This document shows, piece by piece, positions 1 to 11,394 of a stretch of DNA of 64,000 bases. The position numbers and the translations under genes were made by a program. The notes beneath the pieces are model-generated. The model was not told where the DNA came from. It saw only the letters and a program-made list of their open reading frames with translations, and ran no database searches. How positions within the stretch are numbered: the first letter of the stretch is position 1; each line of letters opens with the position of its first letter. Source of the DNA: Tetmemena sp. SeJ-2015 (Eukaryota > Ciliophora > Spirotrichea > Sporadotrichida > Oxytrichidae); contig JAJKFJ010022619.1 of assembly GCA_027382625.1 (NCBI GenBank), positions 1-64,000 on the forward strand, read 5' to 3'.

Positions 1-170
1 TGTGTTAACACAGCTTCGTCAGCACATAAAAAACTTCACGCATCCCCTCAACCTGAGCAGCTAGTGTAAATATTTTTAGATTAATAATAAAGGTTTAGTA
101 AAAGAAGGTTCACTCGTTCCATTTTTTACGTTATCCATTTAAAGATAATTTTTTCAAAGTCTACGGAGAG
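1..170 (+). CDS. Partial coding fragment at left edge, product unknown
   Basis: Reading from base 3 with TAA/TAG as Gln the frame is open to a TGA near 170 and starts with a well-mixed Ser/His/Pro/Gln composition (VNTASSAHKK...) before turning AT-rich after about base 65. This looks like the 3' end of an MDS cut by the window edge. Only the first 60 bases have coding-like composition; the rest may already be an IES. No family recognised. Confidence 0.3.
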
Positions 171-650
171 ATTTAGATAGGAAAACTATCTATGGAAATC
201 TTAGCGCGCTACTCAAAATGAGGTGGCTTAGTGGGAAGAGTTTGGGGATAAATCAAAAAATTTGTTTCAATTTAAATTTAAATGGATAAAACCCAGCTCA
301 ACTCCAAATTTTTCTCAAAAAACTTTCAAATGCGAGAGTATGTTGGCATCTCAAATTTTTGCAAAGTTTTGATTTTGAGAATTCAACAGTAAGGGTATTT
401 TCATCCATCCCTTAGATCAAATGAAACAAATTTGGGATGGATCATGTAGTTTTTTTTTTTAGTAATTTGGTTTGACTCGCATGATTAAAAAGTATTAATA
501 AAGAAATTAATTATCCAAAATTTTTATCCATTTTATTTATTTGTGGTTTTGTTTTAAACAGCAAGTTTTGTTGAAACTTTTTGATTTTTTATTTTTTAAA
601 TAAAAATAATTTTCTTATTTTCCACCGAAATTTTTTAAATTTAAAAATTA
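171..650. other. AT-rich non-coding germline DNA
   Basis: No convincing reading frame in either strand. Long A/T homopolymers and no recognisable repeat ends. Confidence 0.5.
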
Positions 651-651
651 T

Positions 652-800
652 TCCCCTTTGATAGAGCCAAAGTATAGCTTTGAATATGTGCCAAAACCAA
701 GATAAGTTGATTCAGAGCTTAATTGGAAGAAGCGATACCCAGCCAAAATGGAAGCTGTTTCTTTAGATTTTTTAGACTACGCAGATGATATCTTGTTTAT
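652..800 (+). CDS. Short coding segment (MDS), product unknown
   Basis: One frame is open through one TAA read as Gln and has clearly protein-like composition (PKYSFEYVPKPR, then ELNWKKRYPAKMEAV and LDYADDIL). GC content is higher than the flanks. There is no start codon and no TGA nearby, so it is probably one MDS of a larger gene whose other pieces are outside or scrambled. Family not recognised. Confidence 0.45.
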
Positions 801-1320
801 AAATATACTTTACTAATAATCTTAAACAACAGATAGAATATGGTTAGTTTTAAGACAGCATATTTTGTAAAGAGAAACTTACACAGTTTTAATCATGGAT
901 TCTTACATCCTCTGGGCCATAAATTTAAATTTTATAAAATTAAATTTAGGGTCTAAAACTAAAAAAATTCCTGAATTTTTAAAAAAAATAAAATGAGGTT
1001 TTTTTTTCATTTTTCAAAAAAAGAGAAGATAATTAATAAAACCCCCCCTCGGCTTAAAATATTAAAGAATTTTAAATATTGATGAAAATATATAGCTAAT
1101 AGATTAGACTCAATTTTTAAATTAACATTTTCCCTATTCAAATAGCAAATGTAATTCTAATTCTTATGAAAAATTATATTTGGTTATGACTTTAATTTGT
1201 ATTGATCAGTTCTAGAATAGTAAATTAAATAAAATAACTGAGGTGAATCAAGATTTAAAAATAAGAATATATTTAGTTTGAAGAATGAATAATGCATCTA
1301 GACGTACCCATTCAACAGGA
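801..1320. other. AT-rich non-coding DNA with homopolymer runs
   Basis: Nothing coding seen. The stretch near 960-1050 consists of A and T runs with C-runs and may be of poor sequence quality. Confidence 0.5.
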
Positions 1321-1325
1321 ACACA

Positions 1326-2788
1326 TTTAAAAAGATAAGTAGGGTTACCTATCTACTGTCGACACTGAGAGAGTGGAAAAGAATTGGAGAGGCATTTCGC
1401 TTACCGACTGTGGAAGTAGCGGTAGCCACAAAGATGGAGATTGCAAATGAACTGTGCAACCTATAGTACAGGAAGGTCGCCACCACAGACGAGATGATAA
1501 GCTTACTGCAAAGTCACACACCGCTCTCAGAGGGAGAAGAACAAAACCTACAGCCAGCTATCATACTGTGGAAGCTCGATCACTTGAGGGCACTCTTCCC
1601 AAGAATATAACGAAGAATGGTGACAGTGATAGAAGAACCACCTGCCTGTGCAGATTCTGACAACCATGAGGGGGATGGATGTGACCTAATGGTAGGAAAG
1701 ATAGACTGCCTTCCAGAGAAGGGAGCAGAAGAGAGTGGCTATGAGCCTATGGAACTGCAATGCGGGGAAGGAGAACAGAAGAGGAGAGCAGCCAATGGCT
1801 CCAAGAGTAGAGGTGGGAAATGAATCCCCAAAGATCGGATGCAACCCTATCAAGGAATGTAAACCCGCGAAGAGAATCGCACCAAAACCAACCAGGGCCT
1901 CCTCAAGATCTGCTACACCCCGGAGTGTAAGTAGTGAGAATAGAGAAGAAACTATAATTAATTCAAGAGTTGGAACATTACTTCAGACCAGCAAAGAAAT
2001 CAAAATATAGATGGAAAGCTGAGCCTCATGAAAGCTAGAGGAAGAGGGACACGAACCTAAGAAACGTGATCAATCAGGTAAAGGAAGAGGAGAAGCTAGA
2101 ACAGCATCCTCAAAGAAGGGCTAGAAATAGGTCGCGAGAGGACCACCATGACAGATACTACCGCAACCAAGGGGCTGAGTGACACCATGAGAATGGACCT
2201 CACCGACGCAACCTACCGTGCCACCACCAAAATCAACACCAGGGAGATCACGAGCGCCATCATTACCACGAACGCCATAACGGCAACTCTATCGTGACTG
2301 TCACCAACGACACCATCTTGACCACTACTGTCAGGACCAACGCCGCGATCGCGACCACCACAACTACCATGATCATCACAACCATCAGGACAACCACCAC
2401 GGGTACCAACTCACCCATCAGAGCCACCGAGACCAGGACTACCTACCTACCACACCACCGCCACGAACGTGCTCGCCACCACCGCTAACCAGAGGATTAT
2501 TCGCAAGATGAAGCCAATGGACAAGCTACGCACGCACGCGTAAAGGAGAATCCACCACAGCGCAGACACCAACCACTCAGTGACCCAAGATAGCTGGAAC
2601 ACATCATGAGCAAACTAGAGGAAGTGAGTAGAGTGAGAGAAGGACAAGAACGCTATGAGGCAGCCTACAGGATGACAACGGAACAATTCAGGTTCTCCAT
2701 GAAGACGTCATGGAACACATACTGGGAATGGTACGACTCAGACGACAACTCCCTCCACACGAACTCCACACGAGCAGGACAAGGATGA
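1326..2788 (+). mobile_element. GC-richer decayed element with basic/His-rich ORF
   Basis: The composition changes sharply from the AT-rich flanks to near-balanced GC, and the plus strand stays protein-like through several frames. Part 1 (1326-1823) has ordinary composition (REWKRIGEAFRLP, then ANELCNLQYRKV) and stops at TGA. Part 2 (from about 1812) continues one frame over with Lys/Arg/Ser-rich sequence to about 2010. Part 3 (2045-2480) is His/Arg/Asp/Gln-rich (for example HHNYHDHHNHQDNHH), and part 4 (2480-2788) is again ordinary (EDYSQDEANGQ, EQFRFSMKTSWNTYWEW) and ends in TGA. At least three frame changes and one in-frame TGA are needed to join the parts. A gag-like or transposon accessory protein that has decayed is my best guess, from composition only; no catalytic domain is visible. 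It could also be a cellular gene with sequence errors. Confidence 0.4.
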
Positions 2789-2926
2789 ACCAACGAGAAG
2801 GCTGAGGTCAGAGCACCAGCCAGAACAGTAGAAGGAAGAGCTATGAGAACAATGGAATATGCTAACTTAGCAAAGAAATTCTGGAAAATTAAAATCGAAG
2901 TAATTTATACATAAAAAATTAATGAT

Positions 2927-3822
2927 ATTATAAATTTAGTATTGATTTTTAAAATTAGAAATAAATTAATTAATTCGTTGGAGTACGTAAAGAGCGTTTT
3001 AGTACCCCTCCAGAAATAAATATATAAAAGTTAGAAATTAGAGTATTGGAGTGTAGCTGATTAGGGTTTTAAAATTAAAGTTCTGACTTTCTGACTTAAT
3101 AAAATTAGAGAGAGATCTGCTCTGACTAAGTGAAAAAATGATGGAGTTTGAGCCAAGCCGAAGTGCATATATACTCCATAACCATTAGCTTTGCCATCAC
3201 TCAATTCTCCTTCATAGATATCTCCATCCGCCTGAATACCCGGCACTGGCCCTAGTATGGCCATTGTCTGTGCCTAAGGTGTGACAGGAGGTCCCCCCTC
3301 AGGTAACCGGAGGCAGTGAGTTTGTGTGTACTAGTGTGTCATAAAAAGAGAGCATGGTTGAGAGGAGAGGAACAGTGTTAGGGCTCAGGCTAATAGAGAC
3401 TGAGAAATATTGCAATGACAGTTAGTGACGGGTAAGGATGGTCACCTGAAGAGTTCGAACCCCCTAAGGGGGACTAGCACAGACATTGGCCATACTAGGG
3501 CCAGTGCCGGGTATTCAGGCGGATGGAGATATCTATGAAGGAGAATTGAGTGATGGCAAAGCTAATGGTTATGGAGTATATATGCACTTCGGCTTGGCTC
3601 AAACTCCATCATTTTTTCACTTAGTCAGAGCAGATCTCTCTCTAATTTTATTAAGTCAGAAATTCAGAACTTTAATTTTAAAACCCTAATCAGCTACACT
3701 CTAATACTCTAATTTGTAACTTTTATATATTTATTTCTGGAGGGGTACTAAAACGCTCTTTACGTACTCCAACGAATTAATTAATTTATTTCTAATTTTA
3801 AAAATCAATACTAAATTTATAA
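2927..3822. repeat. Foldback repeat with 346-bp arms carrying a MORN fragment
   Basis: The arms at about 2927-3273 and 3477-3822 are inverted copies of one another with very few differences; the unique centre is about 203 bp. Both arms carry the same 67-codon open frame (minus strand 3264-3061, plus strand 3486-3689) differing by one residue. The frame contains a MORN-type motif, YEGELSDGKANGYGVY. Confidence 0.85.
3486..3689 (+). pseudogene. MORN-repeat fragment inside a foldback arm
   Basis: The frame reads MAILGPVPGIQADGD and then YEGELSDGKANGYGVYMHF, which matches one MORN repeat (consensus Y-E-G-x-x-x-D-G-K-x-x-G-x-G-x-Y). MORN proteins normally carry many tandem copies and bind membranes or scaffold cytoskeleton; here only one is present and the tail (after residue 45) is AT-rich filler. 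The mirror copy on the minus strand at 3264-3061 is nearly identical. I read this as a captured piece of a MORN gene within a germline repeat, or as an MDS that lies inside the palindrome. Expression cannot be judged. Confidence 0.5.
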
Positions 3823-4147
3823 TAATACTTTTAACTCTTAGGCAGTCACACTCAAACTATTTTCACTGGAGTCAATTTTATAAGCATAAATCAGAAAGAT
3901 AGCACAAAACCAATACAGCTAATATGTTATTAATTAGAAGTACCTTTCTATATAGTTGATTATTGAGATTCTACTTCATTTGAAGCACAAAAATGTAATT
4001 TCATGCATTTTATTTTAAACTATAGGATGAATTATTGAAATATATTCTAAATAAGTTTAAAAACGTTGCTTAAAAAGAGAATGAATATCTATAATTACAA
4101 ATTATTTTAATTTTGATGTGATTAAAATGTTTGGGAATAGATAGACT

Positions 4148-7100
4148 ATAAGTACGATAAGCCTTCGCTTAAAAAAGATTTAAAGTTGAAGCAAGTGAAA
4201 CAAGACATGCTAAAATTCATTCCTTTCTCACTCTTTATAATAATCCCAGGAGCAGAACTACTTCTTCCAGCTTGGTTGGTTATATTTCCTCAATCAGTTC
4301 CCTCCCAATTTATTTCAGAAGAAGCCAGAATTAAAAAGATGAAAGCAATGACCGAGAGAAGACATATTGCAAGTGAGAAACTGCTTTACATTTTGCCTAG
4401 GTATTTGTATGCTCTGGAGAAAGACAAGAGTGTAGATGAGACTGACAGGGAATAGATAAAGCAGCTTAAACACGTACTTCGGTCTGAGAACGTTCTCCCT
4501 ACAGACTTGCTCTAATTTAGATAGTTGTTCTAAAAGTATGCTAGATTCAAATACTTCCCTCCTGAGACACTTCTACATATTGGCCATTTTATGGGTCTTC
4601 AGCCTGTCACAGGTCTCAATAAATGTTAAACTTAAGTATTTTAAAAGTAAAACATGATTGATTATTTACTTTAAACAATCTTTTGAAACCTTTCAAGCTT
4701 AAGATTCCAATAGATGCTCCAGTTGTTCGCTATTTAACTAAAATGATAATCACAAGGGAACTAAACTTGTACTTCAAAAATTTAAGGGATGAGGATGTTC
4801 TTATGAGCTTTGAGCATGTGGATAAATTACCTGATAATTTTTTATTATTCATTTTATTTAAATTAATACTTAAAAGTAATTAAGGTGGGAATAAAACTAA
4901 ATATAGTTTAAATTTTATAAGTGTATGATTATATTAATTGAGAAGAGTTAGAAAGTATATTTTGGCAATTAAAAGTGTTGGGGAGGGCCTTTCCAAGACA
5001 GTAAAATTTTATAATGAATAAAAATAAGAAATAAGTATGTTTATAGGATAATTTTCGCTCCTAAATCTGATTCTTCTTGTTATAGAGGCCTGTTCGACAT
5101 TTAAGGCTTCAAATTTTAATCCTAATTCAGTAAGTTAGAGGTCAGCTGCACCTAAATAAAATCAATATTTTAAGATCATTTTTTGCTATTGGAAAATAAA
5201 TTTAAAATGCAATTTTGAAATAGTGCAACATTTTTTTATAACGAATATTAAATTCATAATTAAGGTGCTAATGCTGTATTTTCCAGCTATAAATCTCTAG
5301 GCTTATAGCTGAAGCATGTTATGTATTAAAAACGAGTTGCACTATTTCAAAATTGCATATTAAATTTATTTTCCAATTGCAAAAAATGATCTTAAAATAT
5401 TGATTTCATGCAAGTGCAGCTGACCTCTAGCTGACTGAATTAGGATTAAAATTTGAAGCCTGAGATGTCGAAAAGATCTCTATAACTTGAAAAATCAGAT
5501 TTAGGAGCGAAAATTATCCTATAAACATACTTATTTCTTATTTTTATTCATTATAAAATTTTACTGTCTTGGAAAGGTCCTCCAAAGCGTTAGTCTGTAG
5601 ATTAATAAATTATAAATAAAATTATTACTAGGATCATCGTTAGGTGCATTTAATGTAATTCTCCCAAGCATATGATAATAAAGATGTATTTTTTGATTTT
5701 GAAGGAATATACAATTATATTCAAAAAGTAGGATATAATATAGACAGTCATATAGAGAGCAGGATTAGTGTTGAACTTGCTCGAATTTGCTTGTATGCTC
5801 TAGTTTTGCTCATGTTTGACCTTCCTTAACTCTCATTCTTCATGCTGAAATAATCCTGACAGTTCAATTCTTCCGAGATAACACACCCACTGTAATTGTA
5901 AATGTAGGGTATTCTCCTCTGATCATTCTGAGTGCATTGTATTCGCGAGCAGTTGTAGATACTCTAACCTTGAGCGAATTCTCATTGAATAGCGAGGCAT
6001 TGCGTTGAGGGTTTAGAATTGACATTTGCCATTAATAATTGTAGAATTACAAATGAATTAACAAAACTTAATTAGTTAATCACATCAGTCTTAAAAATTA
6101 ATTAAGAAGGATTAAAAGTTAATTCCTTTTAATGAAAACATCCTTAATTCCATTCTTAAATTATTTCTCTTCTCTAGAATTATAGTTTATCTATACTTAA
6201 TTATTCTCTAACTCATCTTAATTTAAGTTTGCCCATTCTTAATTAATTTTTAAGACTGATGTGATTAACTAATTAAGTTTTGTTAATTCATTTGTAATTC
6301 TACAATTATTAATGGCAAATGTCAATTCTAAACCCTCAACGCAATGCCTCGCTATTCAATGAGAATTCGCTCAAGGTTAGAGTATCTACAACTGCTCGCG
6401 AATACAATGCACTCAGAATGATCAGAGGAGAATACCCTACATTTACAATTACAGTGGGTGTGTTATCTCGGAAGAATTGAACTGTCAGGATTATTTCAGC
6501 ATGAAGAATGAGAGTTAAGGAAGGTCAAACATGAGCAAAACTAGAGCATACAAGCAAATTCGAGCAAGTTCAACACTAATCCTGCTCTCTATATGACTGT
6601 CTATATTATATCCTACTTTTTGAATATAATTGTATATTCCTTCAAAATCAAAAAATACATCTTTAATACTGAAATTTGGTTAAAGTGTTTGCGCATTATA
6701 ATTGATTGAATTAATTTATTGAAGGAGATCTAAACTAAATTTGCATGAGGAGAGGAATTGAAATCTAAGACAGATCCTATGAGTCAAAAATGAAAGACTT
6801 AAAGCTTTGGATATCGATCTCTAACCTGAGGAATGTTCCTCACTCTCTTATGCTTTACACAAGAATCTTAGACTCAGCTGATGATCTATTTCAAATTAGC
6901 GAAGATGAAGACGAATATGAAGTACTTAGAAGAGTAAGGTTTGTTCATATTTCCATATTTTAAATCTTCATCTTACGTAACTCAAAAACTATAGGCTTAA
7001 AATGAGATATACTTCGTCGAAAAAATGACCAAATATAATTATTATTATTATTAAATTGATATAATGAGAGTTTTTGAGAAGACTTTCGGAATAGATAAAC

Positions 7101-7839
7101 TTCATGCCATGGTGAAGAAATTGGATCACTAGCGTAAGAATATTTCTTACAACCCAAGTGAGGGTTAATTCTTTTTCTCAAAAAATGATCTCGTGTTATA
7201 TTCAATGGTGCTGGATGAGTTTCAGACAAGGCACAAAAACTTGGCAGACAAGATCAATGAGACATATAGAGTTGGAAATTTGATGCTAGACTATTTGGAG
7301 AAGCAAATTATCCTAGACTATCATTTAAGAGGGGAGCAGGCTGAGTTGGAAAAGGAGCATCCAGAAGTGGCAGAAAAAGCGAAAAAGTATACTTATGACT
7401 AGAATATTTGAATATTGCTATTGAAATAATTGATTATCTAGGATTTGAATTCTACTATGAGTTGTCAGGAAATAACAAACCTCTTCCTCCAGATTCTCCT
7501 CACTTTAAAGCAATAATGACAAAGGGCGAAGAATTAAACTCTAAATTCCATGCAGATATGGAGCTTCAGTAAAAGCAGTAAAAGGAGCTCAAAAGCTGAG
7601 CAAATAAGGTATACTCTAATTCAATAAGCAATAAGAGTTATTTGACAATAATTTAAGGAAATAAGAATAGATGTAAAATTGAGATGGGAGTCAACACACC
7701 AAACAGACAGACAATATTCAAACTATTTAAAGAGATAAATAGGGCAACTCAAACAATAAGCAGTTATATATTGCAGGTTGATAAATTGTTTAGTTAGAGA
7801 GTGATCTAATATCTAAGGTTTAAAGCATTGGTTGTTTGA
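4148..7839 (+). CDS. LETM1-family mitochondrial inner-membrane protein, split by IESs
   Basis: LETM1 proteins sit in the mitochondrial inner membrane and act in cation/proton exchange and volume control. The first block (4148-4620) has the family signature: a Lys-rich lead-in, then MLKFIPFSLFIIIPGAELL and LPAWLVIFPQSVPS, then a basic helix and the FRQLFQKYARF and LLHIGHFMGLQ helices. After a 59-bp IES (pointer CAAT) comes KPFKLKIPIDAPVVRYLTKM. After a 1.9-kb IES the frame resumes with LNQICMRRGIEIQ, LKLWISISNLRNVPHSL, matching the LETM1 stretch that precedes its C-terminal coiled coil. 7190-7839 (DEFQTRHKNLADKINETYRV..., TGA at 7837) is most likely the remaining C-terminus, with the joint between 6945 and 7193 unresolved. 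The 5' end, including any targeting peptide, is not found; it should lie upstream or be scrambled elsewhere. Confidence 0.8.
4621..4679. other. IES, 59 bp, pointer CAAT (LETM1 gene)
   Basis: CAAT occurs at 4617-4620 and again at 4676-4679. Removing one copy and the segment joins GLN to LLKPFKLK in frame, as LETM1 homology requires. Confidence 0.75.
4978..5592. repeat. Foldback repeat, about 615 bp, family 1 copy A
   Basis: Arms at about 4978-5230 and 5335-5592 are inverted copies with scattered mismatches. The outer ends read GGGGAGGGCCTTTCCAAGAC on the left and its near complement on the right. The arms share long stretches with the repeat at 9345-9893, for example AATCCTAATTCAGT and GGTCAGCTGCACCTAAATAA. 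Confidence 0.85.
5680..6667. repeat. Foldback repeat with ~430-bp near-perfect arms
   Basis: Arms 5680-6108 and 6236-6667 are almost identical in inverted orientation; the loop is about 127 bp. I saw no mismatch apart from the tips. The arms are of mixed composition, show no ORF of note, and resemble no other sequence in the window. Confidence 0.9.
7409..7416. other. Possible 8-bp micro-IES, pointer AATATT
   Basis: AATATT is repeated at 7403-7408 and 7411-7416. Deleting one repeat unit of 8 bp removes a TGA and joins YDQN to IAIEIIDYLGFEF in frame. It could instead be a sequence error or tandem duplication. Confidence 0.35.
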
Positions 7840-9344
7840 TGTCTTCATAAGAATTATGCATTTGAGTTGAAAGATTTAAAATTTAAGTAGCTCCCATAAC
7901 AATTATTTATATTATTTTAGATTAAATTAAATAGAGATGTGTTATAAAAATTGTCTCTATTAAAAATAAAATGCTAAAAGCCTAGAAAGATATCATTTTA
8001 GTGAAATTGAAGCTCGAGATTAAGAATCGCTTTTTATAGAATCTTATGTTACTTTAATAAGCATGAAAGTTGTAATTTCTAGGAAAATTATTAGTAAAAA
8101 TAAACTTACTAGTTCTACAAATTGGACACTTATTTGATTGCATCTTGACTGCTTAAGAGCAATCTCTGCAAATGCACAAATGTCTGCAAGGTAATATTAT
8201 TGTGTCCTTTAATTTCTGGTAGCAAATAACACACTCTTTGCTAAAAATATAAATGTTGTGCATTTATTAAATTATAATGTATTAATTAAAATCGATTTAA
8301 GGATTTTCACTTTTCTCTCTTAAATTCAAATAAACAATTCGAAACTGCATAAAATTGTAAGAACTTTATATACTTACAGTTTTAGTGGGTAGCAAACTAA
8401 GCTCCGATTTATAAAAACCTCAAATTAATATAGAAATTGGCTAATAATTAAGTCAATTGAATTACTAATATTTTAAATTATTTGAGAAATCTTATTAAAA
8501 TCATTCTCTGCCTTTAAAAAAAAAAATGATTGTCTTAATAAGTTTTAAAGATTTGAGGTTAATTTACTTAATTTAGCCGCATATTTATTAATCAAGATTC
8601 CTACTTGAGTAATAAATTAGCCTATAATAATTTCATTAGACATATTATTAAATTATTAAATAGGCAAATATATTTGAATTAAGCAATATTATCCAATCAT
8701 TATCCTTTGTTCACTAAATGCCTAATCATCTAATGATTAAGACTCTCATTTTTTTATATTATTTTAATATTCGTTAATTAATTCACTTAATTCTATTATT
8801 ATAAATGAAGAAGAGTGCGTTCATCGTATCTGCATGTTGATTAGATCTAGAGAAAAAAATTAAGAAAATCTTATATTAATATTTGGATGGAAGCTGGAGA
8901 TAGATGGATATATGCCCAATTCAACTAGACGAGTTAAAACCCAATTTTTAATTATAAGCAATAATCATTTTAATAAATGTCTCATTTATATAATTAAGAA
9001 TCAATAAAAATAAATTTAAAATAACTATTAGCAATAAAATCGTAGAATTTGACAAAAGGATCTTACTATTATCAATAATTTATGTTTAGAAAAACATTAT
9101 TTCCTGACAGTTAAAATATTTTATTTCTCTTTTCAATACTTTTTTTGCTCTTAAAAATTATCAAATATCCCTATTATCTTTGGAGCTAAAAGAAACAAAA
9201 GATATAGTGATTTTATCATTAAACGTCATTCTAAATATTTAGATAATAAAGTGAATTGCTTATTTAATGCTTTCTAAATTATGAATAATATTAAGTGCCT
9301 TAACTAATTATTATAAAACAAATCTCTTTAATTATATCAAACTT
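7840..9344. other. AT-rich germline-limited DNA
   Basis: No convincing coding frame on either strand. Only TGA is a stop in this code, so moderately long open frames occur by chance in this AT-rich stretch and were not called. Confidence 0.5.
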
Positions 9345-9893
9345 TGGGGGGGCCCTTCCTCGACAGTAAAATTTAAATAATGAAAAAAAGTAAGTAAAAA
9401 ATATGTTTATGGGATAATTTTCGCAGTTAATATGATTCTTCCAAATATGGAGGCCTATTCGAACATCTAAAGCCTCAAATTTTAATCCTAATTCAGTCAT
9501 CTTGAGGTCAGCTGCACCTAAATAAAATCTATATTTTTAGCTATTTTTTCGCTTTTGTCAAATAAATTTAAAGCGCTGTTTTGAAATAGAACAATATTTT
9601 TTGAAAACATAACAAGCTTCAGCTATAAGCGCAAAAAAGTAGAGCTGAAAAATTGTAGCATTAGCCCCTATTGACTTTTTCAAAAACAGCGCTTTAAATT
9701 TATTTGAAAAAAGCGAAAAAATAGCTAAAAATATAGATTTTATTTAGGTGCAGCTTACCTCAAGATGACTGAATTAGGATTAAAATTTTGAGGCTTTAGA
9801 TTTCGAAAGGCCTCCAAAAATTTGGAAAATCATATTACTGCGAAATTATCCCATAAACATATTTTTTACTTACTTTTTTTCATTATTTAATTT
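9345..9893. repeat. Foldback repeat, family 1 copy B
   Basis: Arms at about 9362-9585 and 9672-9893 are inverted copies with a few mismatches. The left outer end is TTTGGGGGGGCCCTTCCTCG, matching the G-run end of copy A at 4978; the right arm lacks that G-run end. Interior motifs (AATCCTAATTCAGTCATC, GGTCAGCTGCACCTAAATAA) are shared with copy A, so the two are diverged members of one family. Confidence 0.85.
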
Positions 9894-9997
9894 TTCAGAA
9901 ATTGAAAAATACATCGAATTTAAAATAACAAAAAACACAAAATTTTAAGTCCAAATTCAAAATTCAAAATTCCTCTTCTACACATATTTTTTTTCTT

Positions 9998-10655
9998 TTA
10001 GGAAATTTGGGGGTACCTTGAAGGAAAAAAGATTTAAAAAATATTAAATTTGTTAATAAAAGATTTCTAATTAAAATAAATTCAATACCTTATGATTATA
10101 AGATTTTTTATTAAGTAAAATAACCATAGATCTTTTAATTTATTTAAAGCCAACAATCTTCTTAAAGTTTATTAAAACTAGTAAATTAAAATTATATTTA
10201 AATCTATTTATATTTATTTCAACAATTTATTTTAAAAGATACATGAAAAATAATGAAGTTTTTTTAATTTTATCTATCTTTCAAAGATTTTATAATTAGT
10301 AAACTAGATATTTATTTTAAATTACTTACCGCTAATATTTAAGAAATTTATATCAATAAATTGCGCTAAGCATGAAATTTCATTTTTGTTATTAATAAAA
10401 TTTTTTAATAATCTTTGCAAAAAAAAATAAAGGTTATTCTCTCTAAAGTCGCCTTATAGATAAAAATTCAATCCCTATGTTCTAAAAATATTTTGATAAT
10501 TTCTATATAATAAAGAATATATAAAGGATAGGCATTTTGAATATGAATTTGGATTAAAAATTTGATTTTTTTGCTGATTTTAGGCCAGATCATGATTTTT
10601 TATATTTTCATGAAAAAAAGTGGATAACGAGGAAAGGTCCCCCCAATTTATCTAT
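9998..10655. mobile_element. Possible non-autonomous element with G-run terminal repeats
   Basis: AAATTTGGGGGTACCTTGAAGG at about 10003-10024 and the inverted AAATTGGGGGGACCTTTCC at about 10633-10652 face each other across roughly 650 bp of AT-rich DNA. The termini resemble those of the foldback family at 4978 and 9345. No ORF inside. Confidence 0.4.
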
Positions 10656-11394
10656 AATTTTATTTGTGTAAAAATTTTTTTTAAATTTTTGAAATTTGAT
10701 ATTTGAATTTAATATAGTGCAGAATTTAATAGATGATCGCATTAAGACAATATAAATTAATTTATTTCAATTTTTTTCGCTAAAAGGGAAACATTGCAAC
10801 TAATTCCTGTTTCAGCGATGTATTACTACAAGAAAGACTTTTTTTTACGAAATATTCTGTAAAAAATGAAGGGTAAGTATGATGGCATTACATATAATCC
10901 CCATTTCTGGAAAGAGGACACAAATAATTTAAATTAAAGAAAATAAATAAGACTTAGAGTTATTTAAAAGCTTAATCTGTTTACTTAATTTCTTTCATTT
11001 TAGATTTCTCACTCCCATTTACTTATTTGGGTTTCTACAAACAACTTAGGCAAATATTGTAAATAGTTCCAACTACAAATCGCAACTATAATTCTAAAAG
11101 AAATGTCTAAATAATCCTCATTCGCTAAATGGTAAAAAGGCCGCATTTTATTTTTAAGAAAAGTAATTATACTGTCTCTTGCTTTACTTTATTTGTATTT
11201 CCAAAAACAATTGATCACGCTAATTTAAAAAATTCTCTTCTATAATGTGGCTAAAAGATTGACTTGAATGTATTTTTACTTTTAGTCTTCTTTTGTTGAA
11301 GTTTTAGAATCGATGCCAAATACTTCATTCATTTCATAGATATAGTTCTTATACATGTTTGACTACTTTATTGCTTTAATTTTATATAATGTGG
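10656..11394. other. AT-rich germline-limited DNA
   Basis: No convincing gene or repeat seen. Confidence 0.45.

Larger units (their letters stand above)
4836..6729. other. Large IES, about 1.9 kb, probable pointer GAT, hosts two palindromes
   Basis: GAT at 4833-4835 and at 6727-6729 gives an in-frame junction KLPD-LNQICM between two LETM1 blocks. The pointer is only 3 bp, so the exact edges are tentative. The interior is non-coding and contains the foldback repeats at 4978-5592 and 5680-6667. Confidence 0.6.
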
